Below, one piece after another: positions 36,701 through 46,666 of a stretch of DNA of 49,628 nucleotides. This stretch comes from Saccoglossus kowalevskii (lineage: Eukaryota; Hemichordata; Enteropneusta; Harrimaniidae), in assembly GCF_000003605.2 (NCBI RefSeq), contig NW_003143808.1, positions 177,945 to 227,572 of the forward strand, read 5' to 3'. Position 1 is the first letter of the stretch; each line of letters opens with the position of its first letter. The notes beneath the pieces were generated by a model that did not search any database, was not told the origin of the DNA, and saw nothing but the letters and a program-made list of their open reading frames with translations. A program made the position numbers and the translations under genes.

Positions 36701-39485
36701 GTAAGTGATTACATTTAAATGTATACTTGTTGATCATGTGTTTTGTGCATGTCTAGAGTGGGATTCATTGTGGTAATCTCAGTTTTATATGTGCGGATGT
36801 AGTAGAATTTTGTGTTTTATAACATAGTAAATATGCTGTATATTTTAGTATACTGGGTATGCAAATACGCGTTTTCGTCTTACTGTTAACGTTGAGATGG
36901 TGATTAGATAGTTTATATTTTACAATGAAAGTTACCATGATTCATATATGTTAGTGTAGTCTTTAAATGCATAATGATATAGTTTATTCGATACAATCAG
37001 TATTCATTTGATCACTAGTTTCTAGCCCTCTAGTACCTCAATATATATATATTTGTGAAAACAAATATTTGTAACATTATTACGGATTGACACCTGTCCA
37101 CGATTCGTATTTCAGTTTACCAGTCTTATATATGCTAGACATGCTCTTTGCTTCTGGCTATTTTTTGGTATGGTCAATTTACATACATTGCGCATCAACC
37201 TCAGCGTAGCTATTATTGCCATGGTAAACAATACCGGAGATGAACCGCCGTCATCTCTAGATGAGTGTGGGTTGAACGCCTCCGATGTCGAGAATACAGA
37301 GGTGAGTCGTCAACACAACTGCCCACACGTGATCGCCAAGTAACTAAATAAACATAGTGGGTCGAGGTACACATACTACAAAGTCCATGAACTACATTAT
37401 TGTACCGAGACAAAAATGACAGACTTGTATTTTGTTTAAATGAGATGCCATAATAATCAAACCTCAGATTTGTAGTGGAACATAGCAAAAACTAAATCCA
37501 TTGAAATCAAGTACTGGCGCAATTAGTTAGTTATATAACCCCTCTTATTTTTGATAGTTACATTGTAATTAAATTGACTGAGATTCGTCGCTAGAGGACG
37601 CTTGTTATAGAGAACCTGTTTTCAACGACTGTTCACATATGTTTTTCGTTTTGCCGTTAACAGTACGGTGATTTTTATTGGAGCAGCTATGAACAAGGCA
37701 TTCTACTAGGTGCATACTTTTATGGCTACGTTTGGACTGGAATACTCGGTGGATGGATGGAAAGAAAATTCGGAGGCTATAAAGTTTATGGAACAAGTTT
37801 CTTACTCGCCTCCGTCGTCACGATGCTTACCCCGGCCTCGGCATGGTGGGGGTTCTGGGCATGTTTTGCTATGAGGTTTCTATTGGGCTTTTTTCAGGCA
37901 TGTATTCATTGATTTACAACAATTTATTACAAATGAGTTTGAAATACATTTTATAGTGACTAATAAATAGTTATCCGATGTTTTGTCCTTAGATATTCAT
38001 TAGGCTAAGCGATAGCATCGTAATCGCCCATAAGCTTATTGCTTTTGCTTTCACTATCCACTATTGGCGAATTTGATCATAGTAAAATGATATGTAGTGT
38101 AATTGAATATATTGTAAATTTTCGAGTCATAAATATGCCTAAAATGTAGTTTTTAAATCACTATTTTGTGGAAAATACCTTGCTTTCATAGTTGTCATGT
38201 CGTGCCTTTGGTGAACCCCTGTCTGATTTGCTAATTTAGTGACGATCTCACTAATTCTCCACTTTGAACAATTATTTTTTGTATTTTTGGCGAAAATATA
38301 TTGCTTTACTACATAGATATATACTATATAGATTTTGTTTATATATGAAGTTTGCATTGCTAATAATATGTTCATTTTATTATATGTTTATTTTCCGACA
38401 GGTTTCTATTTAGAGAGAACGCAATGCTGTCATTGAGTTACATGCATTATTCATAAAATTTCCAGATATTCCAAACTGGCCCAGAATTATTTCGAAGGGG
38501 TTGATGGGATAAAAACAACATGTCTCTATGCTAACGCTCTAACTACACGAAACCAGCTATTTTGGTCGACATAAACATTACTCGCCAATAGTTAAAATTA
38601 TGATTTTGATACCAATATTAACCAGTTCAAAATGATATATAACCATATATTCTTGGCAAATATAGTTCATGTGTAGAGTACTCACTCATTGTTTGTTGAT
38701 GTGTATGTCCTTAGCAACCACTGTCTTATTCATAGCAATGTGGGTTCACTTAATCCGATCATTGCTGTTTGCACATATATTTGTCTCATATTTTTATTCT
38801 TGACAGGGAGTAGTGTTCCCGTCTCATCATGGAATGTGGGGAAAATGGGCTCCACCACTGGAAAGGAGTAAACTTATTTCATATTCAAGTTCAGGTAAAA
38901 TGTCAGATTCACCTGTATGTTCAAAACATTCCATGTACCCTTTCCTTCGGCTATGCCATACAAATTCGGGTGTCCAAAATGAAATTCCCGGGATCATAAA
39001 ACGATACTATTTTTGATGATAATCAAAAGAGATGATAATCGTGAACAAATATAGAAATTTAACACGAAGACGGTTGTGTCATGCATATTCAACATCGCTG
39101 GTTCAAAGAAAACGACGCATATCGAATATCTTTGTCTGTTTTATTTATCATTAGAGCCGTCGGTTATGAAGCATACACTTTACTGTATTGATTGCTTCAC
39201 TATAAGTATTAATATGTGAATGATTAAGGTCAAGTTCATAAAATGTAAACCTGTAGTTTTTAAGTTGATTCACATTAATTTAAATCAAATAACCAATAAC
39301 CTTTTCCTAGGCACCAATCTTGGAAGTATCATAGCATTTTCTCTGTCTGGACTACTGAGTGTGAACGTCGGATGGGAGTCATGTTTTTATGTATTTGGTA
39401 AATATACAATAATTGTATTTGTAAATGTATTTCAGCACGAGAAATGTTGCCCACCAATTGTATATAAGAAGCCATCATAATATAT

Positions 39486-39560
<75 letters not shown>

Positions 39561-42500
39561 GCTGATAATGTAAATAATACTATAATTGACAATGTATTGT
39601 TGCGTCAACAGTGGATGACAACATTATGTTAATATTCTACGAGAAAAAATTGGTTATGACAAACAATAGCCGAAATATATGCAATTTGTGAATGAGTCAT
39701 GTTCACTGGTCACAAAGTATTCTGCATTAGGTCCTATTAAATCCGCTATTTCCGATGATAAGTAAAATACATTAAAATGAAACCACGTGAACGATTTTAA
39801 AGTTTGTAAACGCGAATTTCAAATGTTACAGGATTATTGACTTTGGTATGGCTTGCATTCTGGTACTGGTTAGTATTTGATGCACCTGATGACCACCCTC
39901 GTATATCGGAAAACGAAAGAAGATATCTACTTGAGTCTATCGGTGAAAACGTAGTGGACAAGGTAAAACTATATACATATGTATATATAACAGTTTATAA
40001 TGTATGCATTACATTTCGAATACGTTATTAAATAATGACAATAAAACATGAGTGAAGGAAGTGGGTGTATGCGAGTAAATCACCTCAGGGTTTTCACAGA
40101 CACGGTCTAGCAGACACTCAGACGCCTACAGCATTGATGGAATAATGTACGATACCATAAGTTTTTACGCAAAACGGTAAGAAAATTTTAGTTCATGCGA
40201 TGGTTAGGTGTTTTCATACAAAGAATGTACAAGAATGCTGTATTAATTCTTTCACAGGGATGGCATGTTCCGTGGACGTCTGTGTTCTCTTCGTTACAAG
40301 TATGGGGACTGACAATTGGACATTTTTGTCAGAATTGGGGTCATTACACATTACTGACTAGCCTGCCCATTTATCTGGATCAAGTTCTCGGCTTTGGCTT
40401 GGCGGCGGTGAGCTACATACGTTTACATAAATGCATAATTATTTACTGACAAAATACAAAGACGGATTTGCAGAAAGCTTGACAATATAGTCGGCTGTCA
40501 ACAGTTAAAATGTTTTACTTCTACTAACTTATAATCACACGCTAGACTCCTTAATGACTGTTTATTGTATGTGTTATGTGAACAACTATACGTAGTACTT
40601 CATTTCAATACTCTCTTATTCTTCTCACATTACAGAACGGTTTTATATCATCTCTGACTTCCCTTACGTTGTGGATATTTATGATGTTTTACGGATGGTT
40701 AGCTGATGTTGCCAGACAACGACGTATCATGTCTACTATATTAGTTCGTAGATTGCTAGTATCAATGGGTAAACTGCGTTTTTACTACTTACTGAAAGTG
40801 ATTGTGTACATTGTTAATATGGGATCTGTGCTAATAGAGCCGTAAGACGCTATACGGGATTATATTTATGTTTTATGTCACTTTATGCACATTATGGACC
40901 AATAGTTCTTACGAATGCTATATGTAGTTTCAAAGAAAAGCTTTGATTTTTTACTGTAATGGGTAGTTCCTAATTCAATTGTTAAAAAATTCTAATGTTG
41001 AAACATCAGTGAATTCCTATTGGTGGTCATTGATCTGATTGGCATTTGGCCGTTGTTTTACCACTCGTATAGCATGATTTTATGTGTTTCGTTTCAACGC
41101 ACGTATCTGGAATATTTTAGGTATGTTCTTGCCAGCTATTTTTCTGGTTGCGTCGGGCTACATTGGGTGTAACCGAATACTTTCAGTCATGTTAATCGCT
41201 ATATCCTCCGGATTCAGTGGTTGCAGCACCCCTGGATTCAAAGTAAACCACGTGGAGATTGCCCCAAAATATGGAGGTATATTGTTCGGAATAACCAACA
41301 CGGCAAGTACAATTGCCGGATTCCTAGCTCCCCTGGTGGTGGGCATTCTGACAGACGATCAGGTACATTTTTTGAATTTATCTATCACATTATATACGTT
41401 CTAAGCGATATATTTACCTTCGAGTAATTACGGAAACCAAACAGAATTTGAAAACTTACTCAAGTCATAATTCTATTAGTATGGCCGTAGTTCATATTTG
41501 TTAATGTGGTTGGCCCGTACTTACGTCGAATTCCCACGGCACCGTCTCATTATGTAATTGATGGATTACTGAGATACAGGGTTATCAGATAAACCATGGA
41601 AGGTACTAACGGAAGGAGCCACGACGATATTGTTTTACCTTTACCCTATGATCCTTTGTCAATGTTTGTTAGCTCTTGGCACCTTCTTACAATGGGTTGC
41701 GCTAATCTCGAGCATTCGGTAATATTCGGAGCATGTTCGGTAGTAATATACGAATTGCGCATGCACAAGATTGAAAATGACGTCCAGTTGTAATGTTGAA
41801 GATTTAGACGAATTTTAATGAAAAATTGTCAGATATACCATCGATTGAAGAGGAACTGATGAACTATTGTGAATCTTTTTATATTTGTAATGGTGATGAG
41901 ACGTAATCAATGATTGCCTGTGACAATAACGATTGCATTAATCAATGGTACAATTGTCAGTGCGTGGGTTTGACGGCCAAAACTGTTTGAAATTGTCATG
42001 CACCGAGCATCGGCGAACACCACCAGAAAAGACAGTATCGAAAGTACGACATGCCTAGACACTTTCTCTGTGATAATATTTTTTATGAGTTTTTAATTAT
42101 GTTCTTGTTACAATTGCTAATAATGAAAACATGAAAAATCTGTGAATTTCCGGTTGTGAAATACGTATAACCTTTCACACCTAAACAAACCGAGTGCGCG
42201 TGTGTGATGGCCGTAGTTTCATGATGCGCATATATTTTATGGTCATGTTAAAAATCAGCAAGGTTATATCATATTCCACTAACTCGTTACTTGTGTAAGC
42301 AATTGCAAACTATCATAGACATCAAAGATGCGCTAGACAATGTCCTTATCAGGATTAACTTGACACAAAAGGAAATAAGCCAAATAAGAGGTTTAAATGG
42401 CCACCTGAGAGGCGTCGTGACTCCTTCCGTTAGTACCTTCCATGGATAAACCAATGTGAACTACTCACTGTGTGTTTTCTTTTTCGACAGAATACTATAG

Positions 42501-42745
42501 AACAATGGAGAATTGTTTTTTGGATAGCTGGTATAATATACTGCATTGGTGGCGTTGTTCTCCTGGCTACCCTCAAGGTTGACGTCCTTGATTGGGCAAT
42601 CGATCCACTAAGTGTAAAGAAAGAAGATGAGGCAATTCAGGTCGACATGGTAGAGCTTGATTTTAGAACTGGACATTCAAACGAAATTTTTCATGATGAA
42701 GATAGAGAAACTATTCCATGCGTGTCTTCAGATTTAGTTATGTAA
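36671..42745 (+). CDS. SLC17 family (sialin-type) anion transporter, complete gene, 10 coding exons
   Basis: Exons: 36671-36700, 37116-37301, 37664-37897, 38807-38894, 39311-39397, 39832-39962, 40258-40407, 40636-40768, 41121-41362, 42491-42745, giving 511 residues (human sialin has 495). It is a major-facilitator organic-anion carrier, probably lysosomal, vesicular or plasma-membrane. Signatures seen: [15 protein letters not shown] in helix 1, a luminal loop with sequons NNT and [51 protein letters not shown] and [20 protein letters not shown]. The ATG has A at -3 and an in-frame TGA 18 nt upstream. R18, R143 and H158 align with sialin R39, R168 and H183. Sialin E171 and E175 correspond to L146 and Q150, so proton coupling may differ. 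All introns are GT-AG except intron 3 (GC-AG). Exact substrate cannot be read from sequence; VGLUT-like or phosphate-carrier roles are less likely than sialin-like. Confidence 0.95.
37116..37301 (+). CDS. SLC17 exon 2 (residues 11-72, helix 1 and luminal loop)
   Basis: Acceptor TTTCAG ends at 37115 and donor GTGAGT starts at 37302; both ends are phase 0. It holds [12 protein letters not shown], the conserved LRINLSVA and a hydrophilic loop with NNT and NAS sequons and cysteine 61. Confidence 0.93.
37664..37897 (+). CDS. SLC17 exon 3 (residues 73-150, helices 2-4)
   Basis: Acceptor AACAG ends at 37663. The exon has [18 protein letters not shown], the family pattern [10 protein letters not shown] and RFLLGFFQ at its end. 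It closes in phase 0 before GCATGT, a GC-type donor. The only nearby GT would put the next exon out of frame. Confidence 0.92.
38807..38894 (+). CDS. SLC17 exon 4 (residues 151-179)
   Basis: Begins [20 protein letters not shown] after TTGACAG, the most conserved stretch of the family. It ends in phase 1 at GTAAAA. Confidence 0.95.
39311..39397 (+). CDS. SLC17 exon 5 (residues 180-208)
   Basis: Reads [16 protein letters not shown] and ends near CFYVFG, matching the helix 5-6 region of sialin. It is phase 1 at both ends; the acceptor is CCTAG. Confidence 0.93.
39488..39555. repeat. (TA)n microsatellite in SLC17 intron 5
   Basis: An alternating A/T run of nearly 70 bp lies in the intron between exons 5 and 6. 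Confidence 0.95.
39832..39962 (+). CDS. SLC17 exon 6 (residues 209-252)
   Basis: It holds helix 6 and the start of the central cytoplasmic loop, with the family pattern [19 protein letters not shown]. Acceptor TTACAG ends at 39831; phase 0 donor GTAAAA follows. Confidence 0.94.
40258..40407 (+). CDS. SLC17 exon 7 (residues 253-302, helix 7)
   Basis: Reads [18 protein letters not shown] then [19 protein letters not shown]. It is phase 0 at both ends, with acceptor TTCACAG and donor GTGAGC. Confidence 0.95.
40636..40768 (+). CDS. SLC17 exon 8 (residues 303-346, helix 8)
   Basis: Starts [13 protein letters not shown] and carries [12 protein letters not shown] and VRRLLVSMG. The proline of the sialin SSLPYLG motif (P334) is a threonine here. 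It ends in phase 1. Confidence 0.94.
41121..41362 (+). CDS. SLC17 exon 9 (residues 347-427, helices 9-11)
   Basis: Contains [35 protein letters not shown] and [10 protein letters not shown], all strongly conserved in the family. Acceptor ATTTTAG ends at 41120; donor GTACAT follows in phase 0. Confidence 0.96.
41595..42444 (+). mobile_element. 850-bp TIR transposon in SLC17 intron 9 with a PHD-finger remnant
   Basis: The 32-bp ends at 41595-41626 and 42413-42444 are inverted copies with one mismatch, beginning CATGGAAGGTACTAACGG. A 7-bp direct repeat GATAAAC flanks it exactly (41588-41594 and 42445-42451). Inside, in the frame around 41850-41990, is a decayed PHD finger: NYCESF-ICNGDE, an in-frame stop, then [10 protein letters not shown] and [17 protein letters not shown] before another stop. 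The usual zinc-binding His (WFH) is Asn (WYN). I infer an internally deleted, non-autonomous copy of a DNA transposon that carried a PHD domain. The superfamily is not certain; 7-bp duplications are unusual and an 8-bp target with one mutation is possible. It is removed with the intron, so the transporter should be unaffected. Confidence 0.75.
42491..42745 (+). CDS. SLC17 exon 10 (residues 428-511, helix 12 and tail)
   Basis: Reads [18 protein letters not shown] then an acidic cytoplasmic tail of about 50 residues, longer than in human sialin. The stop is TAA at 42743-42745. Confidence 0.95.
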   Translation, partial: NTIEQWRIVFWIAGIIYCIGGVVLLATLKVDVLDWAIDPLSVKKEDEAIQVDMVELDFRTGHSNEIFHDEDRETIPCVSSDLVM

Positions 42746-42870
42746 CATTTTCCGGTAGCGCACTTTGAGTGAAAAACATCGATATCGGTATGCTTCGGGA
42801 TGCATGACCTAACATAATTATAATTTATGTTATGTAAACATTTATTCCATATATCACTGTAGTTCAGTTT

Positions 42871-42876
42871 AATAAA
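42871..42876 (+). terminator. polyadenylation signal of the SLC17 gene
   Basis: AATAAA lies 125 bp after the stop codon. Just 20 bp further, at 42896, begins a copy of the phrase element, so mRNA cleavage should fall at or just inside that element's edge. Confidence 0.6.
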
Positions 42877-42895
42877 ACAAGGTAAACATAGTTGC

Positions 42896-43165
42896 TGTTG
42901 GACCCGATAATGTAATAAATTCCTGATAATATATCATTAACCGATAATGAAACACGAATTAACCGATATTGCAAAAAAAAACAAAACAATAATGTAACAA
43001 AAAGGACAACCGATAATGTAACACAAAATAACTGATAGTGTAATAGATTGTTTTCCAACCGATAATGTAATGGTATGTGTAGCTGCAAACTTGAATCCAT
43101 TGAAATTGTTCGCGTTTTTCAATACGATTATGCAATATACTTTATATACTACTATATTTATATTT
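42896..43165 (+). mobile_element. CCGATAATGTAAYA phrase element, copy 2
   Basis: It starts TGTTGGACCCGATAATGTAA and follows the same phrase order as 34179. Past the last phrase it still matches (TGTAGCTGC, TTTTCAATACGAT, AATATACT-TATACTA). The inverted right end is missing, so this copy is truncated at about 43165. Confidence 0.65.
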
Positions 43166-44221
43166 ATTTACCAATAACTCACATCTTACAAGTACGGCGT
43201 ATTTACATTCATATAATAATAACTCGTTGTGTACGTTGCAAGCATGGGGTATTTTATTCAATATAAAATATAATTATAAGTATGATCAACTGATACGATT
43301 ACAAAATGTAATGTTGATGTGTTCAGCATTTATACATACATAACCAATAAAAACATAAACTGCGTCTGGTGCGTCTGTCGATTTTTAAAAATCAATTTCA
43401 AACTTACAGACTGCAATTTAAACTAGTCCTGGAAAGGCATATAATTGTCGAAATACAAGAGAGTGAACAAACATTTCTGAACTGATCATCTCGGCAAATT
43501 GAATTCAAATACACTGTACTTCTGACATCCGAGTTATTGGCAAATAAATGTACCTCGCCTGGAAGATTTAGAACACCGAAGATTTTTCGCAATAGACCTG
43601 ACTGTATGAATTACGACATACAATTTGAAAAATGTTTTATTCATTCATATAAAATAAGATCTTTGTGACAATTACTGAAGAATAAAATTACTAATTATTT
43701 ATTTACACCTTGCCCATGTCTACAAAATTACGTTTTTTATTTATTTAAATTACAATACTACGAAAATAAACACAATTGCAATTGTAAAGATAATAAATTG
43801 AGACAAATCATCGATTCGTGGGTTTCTATTGTAAAACATGGTTAGAAATCGACACATCTAAAGCCAAAGTTCAGTTCATCGTCTGCTATGTGAATTCACA
43901 GCTGCGATTGGATAATAACTTAACGCGTTAGTGAGATCCCAAACCCCGTTAAATTGCATAGTTTCATTTTTTCCATGGATTGTTTTCTGCATATCGACCC
44001 GATAATATTTTTGTTATTCCCATGTTTCACAAACTCACGAGTAACGTGTATTCACGTAATTTTGCCAACAAGATTTACCTTAGTCAGTTCAATAATTTCT
44101 GTGAAAAAACTTATACCACCAACACTTATTGTTATGAAATATTTGATATCCGCACATATAACAATAGGCGTAAATTTTACAATGAAATAAATATGTCATC
44201 TTAAGTTCATTTCGTATATTA
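43166..44221. other. gene-free AT-rich spacer
   Basis: No exon or element end is supported. Two overlapping short frames at 43954-44204 have no recognisable domain. Confidence 0.5.
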
Positions 44222-45411
44222 ACAGACCAACCTCCACTAATCTGGTTGAATACACTGACTTTTTATCTGCTGCTATTAACAAACAACAGGTGGATTCCAT
44301 ATATACTGATTTCAGTAAGACTTTCGACACTGTGTGCCATCCACTGCTACTCTACAAAGCCTTTAAACTTGGTATTTGTGGTAGTTTACATCATTGGTTA
44401 TCATCTTATCTAAGTAATAAGCATAATAAGCAGCAGAGAGTAGTTTTGGGTGGTCACGTCTCTAAATGGTTCCCTGCATTGTCTGGTGTACCACAAGGGT
44501 CACTCCTGGGGCCTTTGTTATTTGTTATGTATATTAATGACATCACCCACCTTGATATCTCTGCCAATCTTAGTCTTTACGCTGACGATACCAAGCTTTA
44601 TAGATCTATCACATCTCCAACTGACAGTCACACTTTGCAAACTGATTTCAATAAGTGTGTAGAGTGGTGCGACCTTATCACTCAATTTAGAGAAGTGTAA
44701 ATTTATTACATTCACCCTTAAGAAAAAATCTATTTCAAGCTATAAATATTCATAAATCAAAGTTATACCCTTGCAGAAAGTTTCCCTCAATAAATACTTG
44801 GGTATTCATTTAACATCTAACCTGTCATACAATCATCATATCAATTCTATTGTTTCCAAGGCCTTAACAAATCTCTGGGTTTTATTAAACGTTATTGTTA
44901 TAGCTTTAAAGATATTTCTGCAATTATTTCTTTGTATCTTGTTTATGTCAGATCTATTCTTAAATATGGCTCTATGGTGTGGTTCCCTCATTAAAAAATG
45001 CTTTTTTACAAAATTGAAAATGTGAAATTTAAATTTGTTTAATATTTATGTAGAAAGTTACGTGTGCATTGTAGTATTTCATGTTATCCTATTTATTGCA
45101 AACCTTTTAACATTCCTATTTTATCTAATATTCTTGATCTTCTCTTTTTATAATTGAATTGTTAATTCTTCTTATGACTGCCCTGCTATTCTTGCCAATA
45201 TTGACTTTTATGTTCCAAATATGTGTTTGAGACGCAAACCATTTGTTAAACCTGACTGTGAATCAGTCAACTGGAGGAAGCATTCGTCACTTCTGAGGTG
45301 TATGACATTATTTAATGACATTTCATTAAAATGTAATATTGATATCCGGTTCTGTTAGTGGGTTTTCCCGTTAAACTGTGTAAATAAATAAATAAAATAA
45401 ATAACAATAAC
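44222..45411 (+). mobile_element. 5'-truncated LINE, CR1/Jockey-type reverse transcriptase fragment
   Basis: The best frame (44222-44700) begins RPTSTNLVEYTDFLSAAI and carries the reverse transcriptase blocks DSIYTDFSKTFD, SGVPQGSLLGPLLFVMYIND and the catalytic LYADDTKLY. After a stop at 44698 the frame resumes with NKYLGIHLTSNLSYNHHI (about 44780). It then shifts frame to SILKYGSMVWFP and on to a C-terminal part with RRKPFVKPDC and SLLRCMTLFND (about 45230-45320). The element ends in an AAATA run at 45381-45405, the usual tail of this group. Endonuclease and the N-terminal part of RT are absent, so it is a dead 5'-truncated copy. Confidence 0.9.
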
Positions 45412-45501
45412 AGTGATAAAAAAGGTTGTCATCTCTGTCTGCTTGATCTGATTGGGAGATATTTCAGTATGGCTTCAATAATGTTGGCAACTTTACTTGT
45501 A

Positions 45502-45726
45502 CAGAGGCGGAGGGCACGAAATTTTCAATATGGGGGGGGGGGTCTGCTCACCAACTTTGCGCGACCTAACTAGGGGCATGCTTCCCCTTAAAGATTTTGA
45601 AATCTAGACCCTCTGAAACGCTATTTCCTGCATTTTGTTGTCACAAAGGGTTTCGGCTTGAATTTGGAGAGGCAACGCCCCTAAACATTTCTCGGACACC
45701 CCCCTCCTCATGTGCCGCCGCCACTA
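45502..45726. mobile_element. short non-autonomous element with CAGAGGCGG ends (hAT-like)
   Basis: The left end CAGAGGCGG (45502-45510) and the right end CCGCCACTA (45718-45726) form an imperfect inverted pair of the CAGTGGCGG kind seen in non-autonomous hAT-type repeats. Inside are a long G run (about 45532-45542) and the block GGGCATGCTTCCCC followed by GATTTTGAAATCTAGACC, which I remember as common in marine invertebrate genomes. No coding capacity. No clear 8-bp target duplication, so it is old. Confidence 0.5.
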
Positions 45727-45768
45727 ATTTCAAGTACTGAAGCTCGTTTATTTTACAGAAGAGAGACA

Positions 45769-45816
45769 CGGGCCGAAACGTTCGCCTTGGCCGAAACATC
45801 CCGGGCTAAAACGTCC
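45769..45816 (+). repeat. three GGCCGAAACGTYC phrases
   Basis: GGGCCGAAACGTTC, TGGCCGAAACATCC and GGGCTAAAACGTCC follow one another at 15-19 bp spacing. This is a small diverged minisatellite or the remnant of a repeat end. Confidence 0.55.
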
Positions 45817-46251
45817 GTCCACTCTGAAAATGCAGTAATAATATCCACGCTACACGTAGTACAGGCTAAGATTTAAACTAATCTTATATGTCTGTATATC
45901 GGATAGACCCAATTACGAGAGGAATCAGGGGTAAAAACGAGCTAAGGAATTCCCAAACTTGTTAAGAATATAACAAATCTTCAGTCATTTTAACTATTAT
46001 TACTCAGTACAGTAACGAGGTTCAACGGTGATAAAACAATACCAAAGCAAATTCAGTAGCACGGAGTCTCATGTCGGTTCATCTCTTGATGTGCTCACGT
46101 TGATTATCATGCTGGGAATGGCATACCGAAATGGATAGTTTTTAATGTAATAGTAAAACATCCAAATGAACATAGAATGCAATGGCGTTTTGGGTGCTTA
46201 GCGTATCTGGAGCAGATCTTAAAACGGATCAGATTTAATCTGGACTGCTGG
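45817..46251. other. spacer, nothing recognised
   Basis: AT-rich DNA between short elements. No gene or clear element end seen. Confidence 0.5.
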
Positions 46252-46335
46252 GCGTTCACTCACGTTTTCTTAACACGGGCTAAGGTATCTGCCCCCCCCC
46301 CCCTAAGCCCGTGCTAAATAGCTGTGCGCGAACGC
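46252..46335. repeat. 84-bp fold-back with poly-C loop
   Basis: The arms 46252-46285 and 46302-46335 are imperfect inverted copies sharing GCGTTC at the outer ends and ACACGGGCTAAGG / CCTAAGCCCGTGCT at the inner ends. The loop is almost wholly a run of C that starts at 46292. It can form a stable hairpin, or on the other strand a G-rich loop. It is probably a MITE-like remnant. Confidence 0.7.
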
Positions 46336-46423
46336 TAATATTGACTTGTTTAAAATAGGAATTTCCTGGTCGTCGACTAAATCACTTCCTGCTTCGCGGA
46401 AAGAATGACAAAAGAATCAGATT

Positions 46424-46666
46424 TGTTGGACCGACAGTCTCTAAACAGTAAATGCTAGTAACTTGCAAATATGTTATTACATTATCGGTTGTTCAAAAAA
46501 TATATTACATTATTGGTTATGTTGTGTTACATTATCAGTTGCTTTTTTTGTTACAATACTTATTGGTTTCGAATTGTTACATTATCGGTTTTTATTACAA
46601 TATCGATTAAATCGGTTATCGGTTAATGATATATTATCGGTAAATATTACATTATCGGGTCCAACA
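46424..46666 (-). mobile_element. CCGATAATGTAAYA phrase element, short copy with both ends
   Basis: It starts TGTTGGACC (46424-46432) and ends GGTCCAACA (46658-46666), an exact inverted pair. Read on the minus strand the phrase order matches the copies at 34179 and 42896. ATT is found on both sides, a possible 3-bp target duplication. At 243 bp it is an internally deleted form of the 732-bp copy. Confidence 0.7.

Noticed and set aside
43954-44204. Two overlapping frames just before the LINE
   Set aside because: No reverse transcriptase or endonuclease motif, so not assigned to the LINE or to a gene.
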